Source: Microbacteriaceae bacterium (GTDB taxonomy: Bacteria > Actinomycetota > Actinomycetes > Actinomycetales > Microbacteriaceae). From it: 6,672 nucleotides of DNA. Of this stretch, positions 1-6,153 are shown piece after piece. The DNA is taken from contig JAGIAU010000122.1 of assembly GCA_017744755.1 (NCBI GenBank), forward strand, positions 1 to 6,672, given 5' to 3'. The notes under the pieces are model-generated. The model searched no databases. It saw nothing but the letters and a program-made list of their open reading frames with translations, and was not told where the DNA came from. The position numbers and the translations under genes are program-made. Positions within the stretch are counted from its first letter, which is position 1. Each line of letters starts with the position of its first letter.

Positions 1-1333
1 GCTCCGCCGCCGGCGTGCGGACGCGGCGGGGGAGCAGGCGGGAGACGAGGGCGATCGGGCCCGTCACGTTCGCGGCGACGCGGCCCACGCGCGCACCCGT
101 CGCCGCCGGGAGCGGGATCGGCCGCGTGCGCGTGTCCTCGGACGGCGGGATCGGCATGGGGCCCGCGGGCGTGTCGGCGGGGCGGGCCGCGTGGACGGGG
201 CCGTCGAGCGACTCGGCGTCGAGCCCGACGACCGTGACGGTGCGGTCGGGGGCCGCCGCCATCGCGTCCCGCGCGGCGTCGTTCGCGAGCGGGATGAGGT
301 CGACCGGGGCGAACTCCTGCGCCGCGCCGGTCGCCGCGGATTCCGCGGCGGTCGCGTCGAGCCGGGCGAGCTCGAGCAGGTCCTCGACGAGGCCGGCCAT
401 CCGCACGGCCTCCTTCTCGATCCGCTCCATCGCCTGGGCGACGTCCTCCGGCTGCTGCAGCGCGCCCATGCGGTACAGCTCGGCGTAGCCGCGGACCGTG
501 ACGAGCGGCGTGCGCAGCTCATGCGAGGCGTCCCCGACGAATCGCCGCATCTGGTCGATCGTCCGCGTGCGGTCGGCGAGGGCCGCATCGACTCGGGCGA
601 GCATCGTGTTGAGCGAACGAGTGAGCCGGCCGACCTCCGTGTTCGGCGGGGCGCCGGTCATGCGCTGGCTGTAGTCGCCGTCGGCGAAGCGCGCGGCCTG
701 GTCCTCCAGGCGGCGCAGCGGGAGGAACGTCGTCGTCGCGAGCAGCCGCGTCAGCGCGCCGCCGAGGATGATGACCGTGAGGGCGAAGAACAGGAACACG
801 GCCCCGAATCGCGCGACCGTCTGCTCCGCCTCGCGCAGGTCCGTGCCGATGGCGAGCGTCCCCGTCTCGCTCGAGCCCGGCGCGCCGACGCCGACCGGTG
901 CGAAGAGCAGTCGCCACTGCGTGCCGCGGTCGGCGCTGCGCACCGTCTCGAGCGTCTCCGCGGTGATCCCGGCTTCGAGGCCGACCGCCTGCCAGTCGGG
1001 GCGGCCCGTCGCGCTCGAGCCGAGGTTGTCGTCGAGGAGCCGGCCGGATTCGCCGAGAAGGGCGAGGTAGTAGGGGTTCAGCGGGCTCGGGTCGTCCTCG
1101 AAGTACGTCCCGACCTGATCGAGGTCGAAGGTGCCGGATTCCTCCGCCTGCTGGCGGATGGACGTGAGGACCGTGCCGAGCTGCCGGTCGACCTGCTCGA
1201 GGAGGTAGCCGCGCAGCACCGCCATGGTCCCGAAGCCCGCGACGACGAGACCCGCGGTGAGGAGGAGCACCGTGACGCCCGTGATCTTCGTGCGGAGCGA
1301 GATCGCGTCCCAGCGGTGGGCGAGCTTCGACAT
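1..1333 (-). CDS. Sensor histidine kinase, partial (C-terminus beyond left edge)
   Basis: Membrane sensor kinase that would autophosphorylate on His and pass the phosphate to the response regulator encoded just upstream. 444 residues are visible from the ATG at 1333. A short cytoplasmic tail precedes TM1 (about 16-39). An extracytoplasmic sensor region follows (about 40-172), then TM2 (about 175-198, rich in FFALTVIIL), HAMP (about 199-252) and HisKA. The H-box is FVGDASHELRTP with the phospho-acceptor His271. After HisKA, where the N-box normally comes about 105-110 residues beyond the His, there is instead a Pro/Ala/Arg-rich stretch (about 372-444) still running at the window edge, so the ATP-binding domain is not seen. 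The reading frame is open throughout and the motifs all fall in one frame, so this looks like an insert and not a frameshift. The signal sensed is unknown. No Shine-Dalgarno precedes the start. Family assignment is secure. Confidence 0.93.
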   Translation of the reverse strand, partial: MSKLAHRWDAISLRTKITGVTVLLLTAGLVVAGFGTMAVLRGYLLEQVDRQLGTVLTSIRQQAEESGTFDLDQVGTYFEDDPSPLNPYYLALLGESGRLLDDNLGSSATGRPDWQAVGLEAGITAETLETVRSADRGTQWRLLFAPVGVGAPGSSETGTLAIGTDLREAEQTVARFGAVFLFFALTVIILGGALTRLLATTTFLPLRRLEDQAARFADGDYSQRMTGAPPNTEVGRLTRSLNTMLARVDAALADRTRTIDQMRRFVGDASHELRTPLVTVRGYAELYRMGALQQPEDVAQAMERIEKEAVRMAGLVEDLLELARLDATAAESAATGAAQEFAPVDLIPLANDAARDAMAAAPDRTVTVVGLDAESLDGPVHAARPADTPAGPMPIPPSEDTRTRPIPLPAATGARVGRVAANVTGPIALVSRLLPRRVRTPAAE

Positions 1334-1342
1334 GACGGGTTC

Positions 1343-1348
1343 AGATTA
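1343..1348 (-). promoter_or_regulatory. Possible internal -10 element for the kinase gene
   Basis: TAATCT on the minus strand fits the actinobacterial TANNNT -10 pattern and ends 9 nt before the kinase ATG. The 9-nt gap has no Shine-Dalgarno sequence. This would give a leaderless or nearly leaderless kinase transcript separate from the regulator mRNA. No clear -35 is visible, so this is tentative. Confidence 0.3.
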
Positions 1349-1355
1349 CGTGGCA

Positions 1356-1382
1356 GGCGCTGGGCGGCGCCCGCCGAGCGCC
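1356..1382 (-). terminator. GC hairpin between response regulator and kinase genes
   Basis: GGCGCT (1356-1361) pairs with AGCGCC (1377-1382). Inside it, after one mismatched pair, GGCGG (1363-1367) pairs with CCGCC (1371-1375) across a 3-nt loop. The stem begins 2 nt after the regulator stop codon. There is no U-tract, so it may act as an attenuator, a partial terminator or an mRNA stabiliser and not as a classical intrinsic terminator. The pairing is directly visible; the role is inferred. Confidence 0.5.
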
Positions 1383-1384
1383 CG

Positions 1385-2083
1385 CTACGCGCCCTTGGTC
1401 TTCAGCATGTAGCCGAAGCCGCGCTTCGTCTGGATCATCGGCTCGTCGGTGTGGGCGTCGATCTTGCGGCGCAGGTAGGAGATGTAGCTCTCCACGATGC
1501 CGGCGTCGCCGTTGAAGTCGTACTCCCAGACGTGGTCGAGGATCTGCGCCTTGGAGAGCACCCGGTTCGGGTTGAGCATCATGTAGCGCAGCAGCTTGAA
1601 CTCGGTGGGGGAGAGCTCGACGGGGCTGCCGTTGACGTTCACCTCGTGGGTGTCCTGGTCCATCGTGATCTCGCCGGTGCGGATGATGGCGTCGTCGTCC
1701 TCCTGCATGGTGCGGCGGAGGATGGCGCGGATGCGGGCGACGATCTCGTCGAGGCTGAACGGCTTCGTCACGTAGTCGTCGCCGCCGACGGTGAGCCCGG
1801 TGATCTTGTCCTCGGTGTCGTCCTTCGCGGTGAGGAACAGGATGGGGCTCGTGTAGCCGCTCGCGCGGAGGCGCTTGGTCACGCCGAAGCCGTTGATGTC
1901 GGGCAGCATGACGTCGAGGATGATGAGGTCGGGCTCCTCCTCGATGACGGCGCTGATCGCGGCGGCGCCGTTCCCGACGGTCCGGACGGCGAATCCGGCG
2001 AAGCGCAGGCTCGTGGCGAGCAGGTCGCGGATGTTCGGTTCGTCGTCGACGACAAGGATGCGTGGTCCGGTCATGGCATCCAT
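1385..2083 (-). CDS. OmpR/PhoB-family response regulator
   Basis: Two-component DNA-binding regulator of 232 residues. The receiver domain (about 7-122) shows the acidic pair Asp13/Asp14, phospho-acceptor Asp57 in LIILDVMLPD, Thr85 in FLTAKD and Lys107 in YVTKPFS. The winged-helix output domain (about 133-228) has the typical ELSPTEFKLLRYM, the RVLSKAQILDHVW helix, and YISYLRRKID followed by the wing RGFGYML. It resembles the TcrX/TrcR-like regulators of actinobacteria. The kinase gene follows 51 bp downstream on the same strand and is the obvious partner. The start was taken as the ATG at 2083 (MDAMTGPRIL); the in-frame ATG at 2074 is an alternative, and neither has a strong ribosome site (AGAGAA is the best upstream of 2083). 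The open frame continues far upstream to 3082, but only as antisense of the folP2-like gene, so a longer start is rejected. Confidence 0.95.
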   Translation of the reverse strand: MDAMTGPRILVVDDEPNIRDLLATSLRFAGFAVRTVGNGAAAISAVIEEEPDLIILDVMLPDINGFGVTKRLRASGYTSPILFLTAKDDTEDKITGLTVGGDDYVTKPFSLDEIVARIRAILRRTMQEDDDAIIRTGEITMDQDTHEVNVNGSPVELSPTEFKLLRYMMLNPNRVLSKAQILDHVWEYDFNGDAGIVESYISYLRRKIDAHTDEPMIQTKRGFGYMLKTKGA

Positions 2084-2092
2084 TTTCTGAGC

Positions 2093-2136
2093 GTTCTCTG
2101 GATGCAGTCTGTGTACGGTCTGGATGGTTCCTGGAT
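2093..2136. promoter_or_regulatory. Four tandem 11-bp units, candidate response-regulator operator
   Basis: Read on the plus strand, four consecutive 11-bp units end in CTGGAT (2098-2103), CTGTGT (2109-2114, degenerate), CTGGAT (2120-2125) and CTGGAT (2131-2136). The exact spacing of 11, 11 and 11 bp places every unit on the same face of the helix. OmpR/PhoB-family regulators typically bind direct repeats with about 11-bp period, and the array lies 10 bp from the start of just such a regulator. A reversed half-site TCCAG (2143-2147) also faces the last CTGGA. The array is upstream of the divergent folP2-like gene as well. The repeats are seen directly; binding by the local regulator is inferred. 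Confidence 0.6.
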
Positions 2137-2167
2137 AGAACGTCCAGCGCGCGCCGGGCGACGTGCC

Positions 2168-2173
2168 TAGGCT
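2168..2173 (+). promoter_or_regulatory. -10 element for leaderless transcription of the folP2-like gene
   Basis: TAGGCT matches TANNNT and is separated by exactly 6 nt (cgcacc) from the GTG at 2180, so transcription would start at or next to the start codon. No Shine-Dalgarno is present, which fits a leaderless mRNA. No convincing -35 is visible; the 11-bp repeat array ends about 31 bp upstream and could be an activator site. Confidence 0.5.
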
Positions 2174-2179
2174 CGCACC

Positions 2180-3100
2180 GTGCCCCTCGACGCCGCGCCG
2201 CTCGACGGCCGCATCCCGCTCCTCGACGCGACGCCGCGACAGGTCGGCAGGGGCGTGTTCGACCCCGCGCGTCGCGTCGCCGTCATGGCCGTCGTCAACC
2301 GCACCCCGGACTCGTTCCACGACCGCGGCGCGACGTTCGCGCTGGATGCCGCCGTGACCGCGGCCGAGCGCGCCGTCGCCGCCGGCGCGGACTGGATCGA
2401 CGTGGGCGGCGTGCCGTTCGGGCGCGGACCGGCGGTGAGCGAGCAGGAGGAGCTCGACCGCGTCGTCCCGCTCGTCGAAGCGGTCGCCGCGCGGACCGAC
2501 GCCGTCATCAGCGTCGACACGTTCAGCGCGGCGGTCGCGCGGGCCGCCGTCGCCTCCGGCGCCGGGGTCGTCAACGACACCTCCGGCTACTGGGACCCCG
2601 CGATGCCGGGCGTCGTGGCCGCGTCCGGAGCCATGGTCGTGCTGACGCACAGCCTGCACCCGCCGCGCAGCGAGCCCGTCGCGCCGCGGTACGAACCCGA
2701 TGTCACCGCCGCCGTGCGCGCCCGGCTCGCGGACCTCGTTGCGCGTTCCCTCGCCGCGGGCATCCCCGCCGACCGGCTCGTCGTCGACCCCGGCCACGAC
2801 CTGAACAAGCACACGCGCCACTCCCTCGAGCTCATCCGCCGGCTCCCCGAGATCGTCGCGCTCGGCTACCCGACGCTCGTCGCCCTGTCGAACAAGGACT
2901 TCATCGGCGAGACCCTCGACCGCCCGCGCGGGGAACGCGTCGTCGGCTCCGTCGCCGCCGCCGTCGCCTGCGTCATCGCGGGCGCGCGGATCGTGCGGGT
3001 GCACGACGTCGTCGAGACGGTCGACGCGGTGCGCATGACCGAGGCGGCCCTCGGCCTGCGCGAGCCCGTCCGCGTCTGGCACAACAACGGGCAGAACTGA
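2180..3100 (+). CDS. folP2: Dihydropteroate synthase-like protein, FolP2 type
   Basis: 306-residue TIM-barrel protein of the pterin-binding family. Visible landmarks are MAVVNRTPDSF (36-46, the DHPS N-terminal signature), DVGG (74-77), ISVDTF (110-115), NDTSGYWDP (132-140), VDPGHDLNK (202-210), ALSNKDFIGE (235-244) and RVHDV (273-277). Compared with true DHPS, the ESTRPG pAminobenzoate loop is replaced by VPFGRG, DPGFGFGK by DPGHDLNK, and SRKS by SNKD. These changes match, from memory, the mycobacterial FolP2 paralogue (NRTPDSFYDKGAT, DVGGV, LSNKD), whose M. leprae version does not replace DHPS in complementation tests. So this is probably not the folate-pathway enzyme; its true reaction is unknown. 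The GTG start is chosen because of the -10 hexamer 6 nt upstream. A RibD-C-type reductase gene follows 23 bp later, likely in the same operon. Confidence 0.88.
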   Translation: MPLDAAPLDGRIPLLDATPRQVGRGVFDPARRVAVMAVVNRTPDSFHDRGATFALDAAVTAAERAVAAGADWIDVGGVPFGRGPAVSEQEELDRVVPLVEAVAARTDAVISVDTFSAAVARAAVASGAGVVNDTSGYWDPAMPGVVAASGAMVVLTHSLHPPRSEPVAPRYEPDVTAAVRARLADLVARSLAAGIPADRLVVDPGHDLNKHTRHSLELIRRLPEIVALGYPTLVALSNKDFIGETLDRPRGERVVGSVAAAVACVIAGARIVRVHDVVETVDAVRMTEAALGLREPVRVWHNNGQN

Positions 3101-3111
3101 TCCGGCCGTGG

Positions 3112-3117
3112 TCTACT
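3112..3117 (+). promoter_or_regulatory. Weak -10-like hexamer before the reductase gene
   Basis: TCTACT lies exactly 6 nt (gacccc) before the ATG at 3124, the same spacing as the other SD-less genes here. It lacks the conserved A at position 2 of TANNNT, so it is a weak candidate. The 23-bp gap holds no Shine-Dalgarno, so the gene is either read from a leaderless transcript or depends on translation of the upstream gene. Confidence 0.3.
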
Positions 3118-3123
3118 GACCCC

Positions 3124-3888
3124 ATGGGTGATTCCGCTCCCGTCATCGCCGCGCTGCGTCCCGCCGGCGACGGCCCGCTCGATCGCGAGGCGCTCCTCGA
3201 GCTGTACGGGCGCCCGGGCGCGGCGCGCGGGGCCGGGCCCTGGACCCGCGTGAACTTCGTGTCCACCGCCGACGGCTCCGCGACCGGGCCGGACGGCCGC
3301 AGCGGCGGCATCTCGACGCCTGCGGACAAGATGGTGTTCGGCGTGCTCCGGCGCCTCGCCGACGTCGTGCTCGTCGCCGCCGGCACGGTCCGTGACGAGC
3401 AGTACCACGGCCCGCTCGTGAGCGCGGGGCAGCGGGCGTGGCGGGCGGCGAACGGACTCGCCGAGCACCCCGGCTTCGTCATCGCCTCGCGGCGCCTCGA
3501 CCTGGATCCCGCGGCGGACGTCTTCACGGACGCGCCCGTTCGGCCCCTCATCGCGACGGTCGCGGCGGCGCCGGCGGCCGCGCGCGCGGCGCTGTCGGAG
3601 GTCGCCGACGTGGTCGACTGCGGCGAGGAGCAGCTCGATCCCGTGCTGCTGCGCGAGGCGATCGGCGAGCGCGGCTGGCTCGACGTGCTGTGCGAGGGCG
3701 GACCGTCGTTCTTCGGTGCGCTCGCCTCGGCCGGCGTCGTCGACGAGCTGTGCCTCACGGTGTCCGCGCGCCTCGTCGCGGGCGACGGCCCCCGCATCGC
3801 GCACGGCGCCCCCGCCGACCTCGAGCTGCAGCTCGCGCATGTCCTCCGCAGCGACGCGGGCGATCTCCTCCTCCGCTACACCCGCTGA
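3124..3888 (+). CDS. RibD C-terminal/DHFR-like NADPH reductase (pyrimidine reductase family)
   Basis: 254-residue protein of the RibD C-terminal domain family, which shares the dihydrofolate reductase fold and uses NADPH to reduce heterocyclic substrates. Visible signatures are VNFVSTADGSA (43-53, the strand and loop before the substrate site), DKMVFGVLRRLADVVLVAAG (68-87) continuing into TVRDEQY, and CEGGPSFFGAL (190-200, the glycine motif before the last helix). It is a stand-alone reductase without the RibD deaminase domain. A mycobacterial member, Rv2671, has dihydrofolate reductase activity, so the position after a FolP2-type gene suggests pterin or related chemistry. The substrate cannot be read from the sequence; riboflavin-pathway reduction is the alternative. 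The ATG at 3124 is chosen because the conserved region begins soon after; the longer in-frame extension upstream overlaps folP2 in another frame and is spurious. Confidence 0.88.
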   Translation: MGDSAPVIAALRPAGDGPLDREALLELYGRPGAARGAGPWTRVNFVSTADGSATGPDGRSGGISTPADKMVFGVLRRLADVVLVAAGTVRDEQYHGPLVSAGQRAWRAANGLAEHPGFVIASRRLDLDPAADVFTDAPVRPLIATVAAAPAAARAALSEVADVVDCGEEQLDPVLLREAIGERGWLDVLCEGGPSFFGALASAGVVDELCLTVSARLVAGDGPRIAHGAPADLELQLAHVLRSDAGDLLLRYTR

Positions 3889-3911
3889 GACCTTCTCCCC
3901 GTCGCCCCCCT

Positions 3912-4005
3912 CGCCGTTTTCAGGTGTCGCGCGCCGTTTTCAGGTGTGCGACCGGCTGTCGACCCCTCTGGGCCTGAAAACGGCGCGCGACACCTGAAAA
4001 AGGCG
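3912..4005. repeat. Large inverted repeat with 33-bp arms, each containing two copies of a 15-bp core
   Basis: Arms 3912-3944 and 3973-4005 are complementary over 32 of 33 positions (G3916 opposite A4001 is the only mismatch), around a 28-bp spacer. The core GCCGTTTTCAGGTGT starts at 3914 and again at 3934, a 20-bp period; the right arm carries the same cores in reverse, one of them altered by the mismatch. The spacer has a small stem, CGAC (3949-3952) with GTCG (3958-3961). T- and A-runs make it compositionally unlike the flanking GC-rich DNA. It lies between two same-strand operons. It could fold as a long hairpin and stop transcription from the reductase, though it has no terminal U-tract, or it could be a dispersed REP-like or miniature mobile element. 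The repeat is seen directly; its role is inferred. Confidence 0.85.
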
Positions 4006-4019
4006 TAGGCGGATTGCGA

Positions 4020-4025
4020 TATTGT
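4020..4025 (+). promoter_or_regulatory. -10 element and AT-rich operator candidate for arsR-sulP
   Basis: TATTGT matches TANNNT and is exactly 6 nt (gaattc) before the GTG at 4032, implying a leaderless arsR mRNA. The surrounding AT-rich patch, about 4013-4031, is unusual for this DNA and is where an ArsR-family repressor would be expected to bind and block its own promoter. No clean long palindrome is visible apart from GAATTC. Confidence 0.5.
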
Positions 4026-4031
4026 GAATTC

Positions 4032-4421
4032 GTGAAGCCGCGGAACGATGAACTCGCCTGGCACAGCGCCCGACCGCTGTACCAGGTGAAGGCGGACATG
4101 TTCAAAGGCCTCGCGCACCCCGTGCGCGTCCGAATCCTCGAGGTCCTCGCGAGCGCCGACGAGGTGCCCGTCGCCGATCTCATGCGGGAGACCGGACTCG
4201 AGCCGGCCCACCTCTCCCAGCACCTCGCGGTGCTGCGCCGCCACCGCCTCGTCGTCTCGGAGCGGCGCGCGAGCTACGTGTTCTACCGCCTCGCCTTCCC
4301 CGAGGTCGCCCAGCTCCTGACCGCCGCGCGCCGCCTGCTCATCCTCGCGCTCGAGGAGTCGCAGGGGCAGCTCAGCGCGACCGGATCGCTGCCCGAGATC
4401 GGGCTCGAGCGCGCCGGCTGA
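4032..4421 (+). CDS. ArsR/SmtB-family winged-helix repressor lacking cysteines
   Basis: 129-residue ArsR-type regulator. Domain landmarks are KADMFKGLAHPVRVRILEVL (about 18-37, the opening helices) and VADLMRETGLEPAHLSQHLA (about 44-63, helix-turn-helix), followed by VLRRHRLV and the wing SERRASYVFYRL. The family normally represses its own operon and releases DNA on ligand binding. With this start there is no cysteine at all, and the usual ELCVCDL metal site is replaced by EVPVADL, so thiol-based metal or persulfide sensing is unlikely. The C-terminal helix also lacks the typical Asp/His zinc pattern. The signal is unknown. A TTG at 4014 in frame would give 135 residues and one Cys, but the TATTGT hexamer favours GTG 4032. 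The SulP gene begins 28 bp downstream, so co-transcription and local control are likely. Confidence 0.88.
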   Translation: MKPRNDELAWHSARPLYQVKADMFKGLAHPVRVRILEVLASADEVPVADLMRETGLEPAHLSQHLAVLRRHRLVVSERRASYVFYRLAFPEVAQLLTAARRLLILALEESQGQLSATGSLPEIGLERAG

Positions 4422-4449
4422 GCGGCACGGACGGGAGAACGGACACGCG

Positions 4450-6117
4450 ATGCAGCGGTTCGCCGCCTACCTCCGCGCGCTCGCGCCCGGGCCGTCCGAC
4501 TACGCGAGCCTGCCGCGCACCTGGCGTCTCGACCTGCTCGCCGGCTTGACGGTCGGCATCGTCGCGCTGCCGCTCGCGCTCGCCTTCGGCGTCTCCTCCG
4601 GCGTCGGCGCGGCGGCGGGGCTCGTGACGGCGATCGTGGCCGGGCTCGTCGCCGCCGTGTTCGGCGGCTCGCATGTGCAGGTGTCCGGGCCGACCGGCGC
4701 GATGGTCGTCGTGCTCGCACCGATCGTCGCCGCGCACGGCGTCGCGGCCGTCGCGACGGTGAGCCTGCTCGCGGGCGTCATCGTGCTCGTCGTCGGGCTG
4801 CTGCGGCTCGGCCGCATCATCACGGTCATCCCCTGGCCGGTCATCGAGGGCTTCACGCTCGGCATCGCCGTCATCATCTTCCTGCAGCAGGTGCCGAACG
4901 CCCTCGGCGTCGGCGACTTCCAGGGCCACGAGCACTCGACGAACGCCCTCGTCGCCGCCGTCCAGTCCTTCGCCCTCGCCGATGTCCCGGGCCTGCCGTG
5001 GACGCTCGGGATCGTCGCGGTCGTCGCCGCGGCGATGGCCCTCGCCCCCCGCGTTCACCCCCATCTGCCCGGCTCGATCATCGCGATCGTCATCGTCTCG
5101 GTCGTCGCGACGCTGGCGAACGCACCCGTCGCGCGGATCGGCGCGCTCCCCTCGCAGCTTCCGGCGCCGTCCGTGCCGCCGCTCGACTGGCCGACGGTCT
5201 CGCAGCTCCTCGTCCCCGCGCTCACCGTCGCCGCGCTCGCTGCGATCGAGTCGCTGCTCTCGGCCCGGGTCGCCGGCGCCCTCGCCGACACGGGCGCCTA
5301 CCGGCCGGACCGGGAGCTCGTCGGCCAGGGGCTCGCGTCGATCGCCTCGGGGCTCTTCGGGGGCATGCCGGCGACGGGCGCGATCGCCCGCACCGCGGTG
5401 AACGTCCGCTCGGGCGGGCGCACCCGGCTCGCCGCCGTGACGCACGCCGTCGTGCTGCTGCTCGTCGTGCTCCTCGCCGCCCCGATCGTGTCGCAGATCC
5501 CGCTCGCGGCGCTCGCCGGGGTCCTCATGGTCACCGCGGTCCGCATGGTCGCACCGGCCACGGTCCGCGCCGTCGTCGCCGCGAGCCGGGGCGACGCGCT
5601 CGTCTTCGCGCTCACCGCCGTCGCCACGGTCGCGTTCGACCTCATCGTCGCCGTCATCCTGGGGCTCGTCGTCGCGGCGTTCCTCGCGCTGCGCGCCCTC
5701 GCCCGCTCGGGGAGCGCGACGCGCGAGCCGCTGCCGGGCGAGCCGGAGCCGGGGGATGAGCGGATCGCCCTGTTCCGGCTCGACGGCGCCATGTTCTTCG
5801 GGGCGGCGGAGTCCGTCGCGGCGGCGGTCGAAGAGGTGCCGGGCGTCGAGGTCGTCATCGTGCGGATGTCGACGCTCGGCGCGCTGGACGCAACGGGCGC
5901 ACGCGTCATCACCGAGATGGTGCAGGGTCTGGAGCGGCGCGGCGTCACGGTGCTGCTGAAGGGCATCCAGGCGCAGCATCTCGCGCTCGCGCGCCGCGTC
6001 GGGATCCTCGACTCGCTGCGGCACCACCGGCACCTCTTCGCATCGCTGCCCGAGGCGGTCGAGCACGCGCGCAGCCACGTGCGGCGCGCGGAGGCGGCGG
6101 GGCGGGGGGCGGGGTAG
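4450..6117 (+). CDS. SulP-family inorganic anion transporter with STAS domain
   Basis: 555-residue inner-membrane SulP (SLC26-like) protein. The membrane part spans about 28-417 and is densely hydrophobic. Family landmarks include LAGLTVGIVALPLALAFGVS (30-49), VSGPTGAM (78-84, the TM3 anion-site region), PWPVIEGFTLGIAV (128-141), AAIESLLSA (264-272) and GGMPATGAIARTAVNVRSGG (304-323). A charged linker (418-437) leads to a cytoplasmic STAS domain (about 438-545), with the family's DATG motif at 480-483. Members import sulfate, bicarbonate, dicarboxylates or other anions, often with H+ or Na+; the sequence alone does not settle which. GGGAG at 4433-4437 is the likely ribosome site, 12 nt before the ATG, a rather long gap. 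The upstream ArsR-type gene, 28 bp away, is likely its regulator. The tail after the STAS domain is short and Arg/Gly/Ala-rich. Confidence 0.94.
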   Translation: MQRFAAYLRALAPGPSDYASLPRTWRLDLLAGLTVGIVALPLALAFGVSSGVGAAAGLVTAIVAGLVAAVFGGSHVQVSGPTGAMVVVLAPIVAAHGVAAVATVSLLAGVIVLVVGLLRLGRIITVIPWPVIEGFTLGIAVIIFLQQVPNALGVGDFQGHEHSTNALVAAVQSFALADVPGLPWTLGIVAVVAAAMALAPRVHPHLPGSIIAIVIVSVVATLANAPVARIGALPSQLPAPSVPPLDWPTVSQLLVPALTVAALAAIESLLSARVAGALADTGAYRPDRELVGQGLASIASGLFGGMPATGAIARTAVNVRSGGRTRLAAVTHAVVLLLVVLLAAPIVSQIPLAALAGVLMVTAVRMVAPATVRAVVAASRGDALVFALTAVATVAFDLIVAVILGLVVAAFLALRALARSGSATREPLPGEPEPGDERIALFRLDGAMFFGAAESVAAAVEEVPGVEVVIVRMSTLGALDATGARVITEMVQGLERRGVTVLLKGIQAQHLALARRVGILDSLRHHRHLFASLPEAVEHARSHVRRAEAAGRGAG

Positions 6118-6145
6118 CGCCCGCCCGGGGCGCGTGCGGCGGGCG
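6118..6145. terminator. GC hairpin between convergent genes, possible bidirectional terminator
   Basis: CGCCCGCC (6118-6125) pairs perfectly with GGCGGGCG (6138-6145) around a 12-nt loop. It starts right after the sulP stop and ends 8 bp before the stop of the convergent small gene, the expected place for a shared terminator. No U-tract is present on either strand, so function is uncertain in such GC-rich DNA. Confidence 0.4.
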
Positions 6146-6153
6146 GCGACGCG

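Noticed and set aside
191..2170. 659-codon open frame on the plus strand
   Set aside because: It is antisense to the kinase and regulator genes, is full of Arg/Asp/Glu/Val repeats typical of shadow frames in GC-rich DNA, and shows no known domain.
2084..3082. N-terminal extension of the response regulator (frame open to 3082)
   Set aside because: The extension lies wholly opposite folP2 or in the intergenic operator region and has low-complexity shadow composition; the receiver domain begins right after 2083.
2180..3100. Assignment as the housekeeping folP (true dihydropteroate synthase)
   Set aside because: Key DHPS loops are changed (ESTRPG, DPGFGFGK and SRKS are absent), and the changes match the FolP2 paralogue group.
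2062..3123. N-terminal extension of the reductase frame
   Set aside because: It is an Arg-rich alternative frame of folP2. The ATG at 3124 directly precedes the conserved reductase domain.
3912..4005. CRISPR array interpretation of the repeated cores
   Set aside because: Only two direct copies per arm with 5-bp gaps and an inverted second pair; no spacers of normal size and no cas genes.
3876..4244. Minus-strand frames across the inverted repeat and arsR
   Set aside because: They exist only because the repeat lacks stops in that frame and arsR is GC-rich; no start signal or recognisable domain.
4372..6078. 568-codon open frame on the minus strand
   Set aside because: It is antisense to sulP; its Asp/Arg/Glu/His-rich composition is the mirror of hydrophobic codons. 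No motif or initiation signal.
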